Part shown: positions 4,623 through 6,146 of the stretch, piece by piece
Layout of the letters: the number at the start of each line of letters is the position of its first letter
How positions within the stretch are numbered: position 1 is the first letter of the stretch
Assembly (NCBI GenBank): GCA_041678645.1
Contig: JBAYNT010000035.1
Coordinates: forward strand, 1 to 6,146
Source: WOZL01 sp041678645
Lineage (GTDB): Bacteria; Patescibacteriota; Dojkabacteria; SC72
Direction of reading: 5' to 3'
Length of the DNA: 6,146 bases
Notes under the pieces: model-generated
The model's input: only the letters and a program-made list of their open reading frames with translations
What the model was told of the DNA's origin: nothing
Databases searched by the model: none
Program-made: the position numbers and the translations under genes

Positions 4623-5180
4623 TTACTTGTTGACGACTTTCCAGGAGTGAGGATCTTTTCCGTTTTCTTCAAGATTGGCTGCCAGCCGTGCGGAATTGTG
4701 CTCCAAATAACAGAACATCTCTTTGATGATGGAATTGTACTTGTCGATTAGTTCCAACAGATGATAGCTTTCCACTTCGGAAAAATCACTGTAGTTCGTA
4801 AGAGCATAGTGGATTCCTTCATCTTCCAATTTTTGAAGGACATAGTCGTACTTGTTCCCTTCAATCCGCTTGGAAAACGAATATATCGGGTACCCAGAGA
4901 ACTCTTCAGAGAACTCTGACAACAATATGTTTTCGAATACGGGTTTGACGTCTTCTGGAGCTGGAACTTCCTTATAGTCGCCTGCAAAGGGCACCATATA
5001 ATACCACTTATGGCAGACTTTCATTTCGGTTTTATCTTTGTTGAGACATTCGAATTCGGGATGCGAATGCAATTTATAACCGCCTCGCGACGCTGGAGCA
5101 TTGGAATATTTTGGTTTCACATAGCCAACCAGGGATTCGCCCTGGACCAATTCAAACGGATTCAATTTTGCATGTTTCAT
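4623..5180 (-). CDS. Unknown 185-residue protein
   Basis: The protein starts MKHAKLNPFE at 5180, 5 bases after GAGAGG in the shared leader, with P1 and P2 upstream and its own terminator. No family is recognised. The N-terminal half (1-80) is rich in Pro, Gly and aromatic residues, with SRGG at 31-34, HSHPEFE at 38-44 and HKWYYMVPF at 57-65, and is probably strand-rich. The C-terminal half looks helical, with one clear amphipathic helix at about 135-170 (ESYHLLELIDKYNSIIKEMF). His and Cys residues at 38, 40, 45, 56 and 57 could suggest metal binding, but no known zinc motif fits. It lacks the family landmarks of the genes further left. There is no signal peptide or membrane segment. Confidence 0.92.
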   Translation of the reverse strand: MKHAKLNPFELVQGESLVGYVKPKYSNAPASRGGYKLHSHPEFECLNKDKTEMKVCHKWYYMVPFAGDYKEVPAPEDVKPVFENILLSEFSEEFSGYPIYSFSKRIEGNKYDYVLQKLEDEGIHYALTNYSDFSEVESYHLLELIDKYNSIIKEMFCYLEHNSARLAANLEENGKDPHSWKVVNK

Positions 5181-5205
5181 GGTAACCTCTCATATCGTTT
5201 TTATT

Positions 5206-5233
5206 ATTATAACTAGTTTCAGAAAAAAGTATA
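5206..5233 (-). promoter_or_regulatory. Proximal promoter P2 of the 5180-4623 gene
   Basis: TATACT (5233-5228) and TATAAT (5211-5206) have a 16-base spacer with the T-run. The standard leader with GAGAGGTTACC follows. Confidence 0.7.
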
Positions 5234-5265
5234 AGAAATTTTTGATAGTTTGAGTATGCACTTAT

Positions 5266-5305
5266 TCTACCCCTATTATAGCTATATATATAATTTTAGT
5301 ATAAT
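5266..5305 (-). promoter_or_regulatory. Distal promoter P1 of the 5180-4623 gene
   Basis: TATACT (5303-5298), a 17-base spacer and TATAAT (5280-5275) are followed by AGGGGTAGAA. The element is identical to 534-573 and 6012-6051. Identity with the 6012 copy extends to 49 bases (5257-5305). Confidence 0.65.
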
Positions 5306-5330
5306 AAAAAGGAGAGACCGAAATCTCTCC
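5306..5330 (-). terminator. Intrinsic terminator of the 5913-5356 gene
   Basis: GGAGAGAU pairs with GUCUCUCC (5330-5323 with 5318-5311) around a UUCG tetraloop and is followed by U5, then A and the P1 promoter. The stop codon lies 25 bases upstream. Confidence 0.9.
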
Positions 5331-5355
5331 AACTAAAGCCCGCCACCACCAACGG

Positions 5356-5913
5356 TTAATCTTGCTCAAAAAACCTTCTCTTAAACTGTGGAAGAACCTC
5401 TAACGTAGTTTTGTCAATTCTCACGATTTCTGTTACGTAAATTTCTTTTCCCCCGACCTGGTGGTACGCAGAGACAATTCTGCACCGCAAAAAGTTCCAG
5501 TACTTATACTGGTCTGCGGCCGCTATTGTCACCCGCACATAAGATACTGGCATACCAAACAGGTTGTTTTCGGGAACTTCGTATTGTAATTTAAGAGACT
5601 CACAGACGTCCTCTAGCCGTTCCTCATAAGTTTGTGGGTTTTCGACTGGAGCGGAGAAATCGTACACAGAAAGTTTGTACAGCCCTCGTTTAATTTTTAC
5701 CAGGTACCGAGGGTCGTTTTTTGTGGGGGTCAAGAGCAAAGGTTTGTGCTTGTCGTACAAAGCTGGTGCCCATAACCCAAGACCGCCTCGGCTGGGGCAG
5801 CGATCCCAGCCAGAACGAATCATAGTTTCTAACTGCTTGTACGTGACGTAGTTGTCATTCTGCAGATTTTCGATTTCGTCAAAGATTCTCGACTTCTTAG
5901 TTTGTTTTAACAT
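5356..5913 (-). CDS. Unknown 185-residue protein, possible winged-helix N-terminus
   Basis: The protein starts MLKQTKKSRI at 5913. Residues 8-32 look like two helices (RIFDEIENLQ and TYKQLETMIR), and 69-82 read RYLVKIKRGLYKLS. That resembles the wing strand of AbiEi-type winged-helix domains, where a helix pair is followed by L-x-K-I-x-R-G-x-Y-x-L. The middle segment (SGWDRCPSRGGLGLW) does not fit that fold well, so I give the idea about one chance in three. The C-terminal half (110-185) alternates strands and helices (VSYVRVTIAAADQ, EIYVTEIVRI) and matches nothing I know. A DNA-binding regulator is conceivable but unproven. The gene has P1 and P2 and its own terminator, with an altered ribosome binding site spacing. 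Confidence 0.9.
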   Translation of the reverse strand: MLKQTKKSRIFDEIENLQNDNYVTYKQLETMIRSGWDRCPSRGGLGLWAPALYDKHKPLLLTPTKNDPRYLVKIKRGLYKLSVYDFSAPVENPQTYEERLEDVCESLKLQYEVPENNLFGMPVSYVRVTIAAADQYKYWNFLRCRIVSAYHQVGGKEIYVTEIVRIDKTTLEVLPQFKRRFFEQD

Positions 5914-5931
5914 GGTAACTGATACCTCTCT
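5914..5931 (-). promoter_or_regulatory. Ribosome binding site with lengthened spacing
   Basis: The leader reads AGAGAGGTATCAGTTACC before ATG. The other genes have AGAGAGGTTACC, so six bases are inserted. The distance from GAGAGG to ATG is 11 bases instead of 5, which is predicted to weaken initiation. No alternative start codon restores the usual spacing. Confidence 0.75.
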
Positions 5932-5944
5932 TGTCGTTTTTATT

Positions 5945-5973
5945 ATTATAACCTGTTTTAGAAAAAAGGTATA
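5945..5973 (-). promoter_or_regulatory. Proximal promoter P2 of the 5913-5356 gene
   Basis: TATACC (5973-5968) and TATAAT (5950-5945) are 17 bases apart with the T6 run, then AATAAAAACGACAAGAGAGG. Confidence 0.7.
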
Positions 5974-6011
5974 AAGAATCTTTCAATATATAAAACTTGT
6001 AGTGCACTTAT

Positions 6012-6051
6012 TCTACCCCTATTATAGCTATATATATAATTTTAGTATAAT
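6012..6051 (-). promoter_or_regulatory. Distal promoter P1 of the 5913-5356 gene
   Basis: TATACT (6049-6044), a 17-base spacer and TATAAT (6026-6021) are followed by AGGGGTAGAA. It is identical to the P1 copies at 534-573 and 5266-5305. Confidence 0.65.
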
Positions 6052-6080
6052 GTAATAAGAGGCTTATTACAAGCCTCTTA
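6045..6080 (-). terminator. Intrinsic terminator of the gene entering from the right
   Basis: UAAGAGGCUU and AAGCCUCUUA form a perfect 10-bp stem (6080-6071 with 6065-6056) around GUAAU. The tail UUACAUUAUAC is a poorer U-tract than the others in the window. Confidence 0.8.
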
Positions 6081-6106
6081 ATCATAATTAATTGCATTAG
6101 CCATTC

Positions 6107-6146
6107 TTACACGTGTATCATCATGTCATCGGACAACATGACAACA
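6107..6146 (-). CDS. C-terminal end of an upstream gene (frame uncertain)
   Basis: A terminator and P1 promoter at 6080-6012 imply a gene ending just to their right. All three minus-strand frames reach a stop between 6107 and 6128. The longest open tail ends in MLSDDMMIHV with TAA at 6109-6107, which I favour. Too little is visible to name a product or be sure of the frame. Confidence 0.35.
   Translation of the reverse strand, partial: VVMLSDDMMIHV

Noticed and set aside
2814..5216. A recurring plus-strand peptide FHGNLSYRFYYYN as a protein family signature
   Set aside because: It is the antisense translation of the start codon, ribosome binding site and P2 promoter, which recur as DNA. No real gene accounts for it.
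434..6051. CRISPR array or iteron origin made of the repeated elements
   Set aside because: The repeats are spaced by whole genes, always sit before start codons, and contain promoter boxes. There are no regular spacers.

Overview
This 6.1 kb window looks like an accessory segment of a tailed-phage genome, probably a large one. That is an inference from layout, because no protein here matches a phage hallmark family I can name. All supported genes lie on the minus strand, so transcription runs right to left. The genes are short and mostly unknown. Nearly every one has its own promoter and strong ribosome binding site, and most have a terminator behind them, as in phage regions of individually expressed accessory genes. 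I see no tRNA, rRNA, CRISPR array, transposase or integrase. No stretch over 300 bases lacks a gene; the longest gap (4376-4622) holds an orphan promoter and a decayed gene start.

Layout in the direction of transcription: the last codons of a gene entering from the right (about 6146-6107); a 185-residue unknown protein (5913-5356); a second 185-residue unknown protein (5180-4623); the orphan promoter gap; a 270-residue protein (4375-3563); a small basic protein with a faint resemblance to ribosome-rescue factor ArfA (3482-3315); a 99-residue protein (3265-2966); a 279-residue protein (2867-2028); a 114-residue protein (1900-1556); a 253-residue protein (1374-613); and a gene running off the left edge (428 to <1) with at least 142 residues.

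Two things stand out. First, a promoter cassette is reused before almost every gene. The proximal promoter (P2) is TATAC-N, a T-run, TATAAT, then a constant leader with AGAGAGGTTACC just before ATG. It occurs nine times, once without an intact gene. A distal promoter (P1), ending in TATAATAGGGGTAGA, occurs four times and directly follows the U-tract of the upstream terminator. In both promoters TATAC replaces a canonical -35 box, at a spacing of 16-17 bases. Second, the four long left-hand proteins (428, 1374, 2867 and 4375 starts) look like diverged paralogues. Each has a conserved (S/T)-(T/N)-(T/S)-G-aromatic-like turn followed by a helix ending in Trp, behind an N-terminal helical region.

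The genes at 3265/2867 and 1900/1374 appear to be two copies of a short-gene plus long-gene module. The short genes share an identical 30-bp start, and the long genes share a perfect 55-bp upstream repeat. The region therefore reads as a locus that expands by copying expression cassettes and letting the protein bodies diverge. What the proteins do cannot be told from this sequence.
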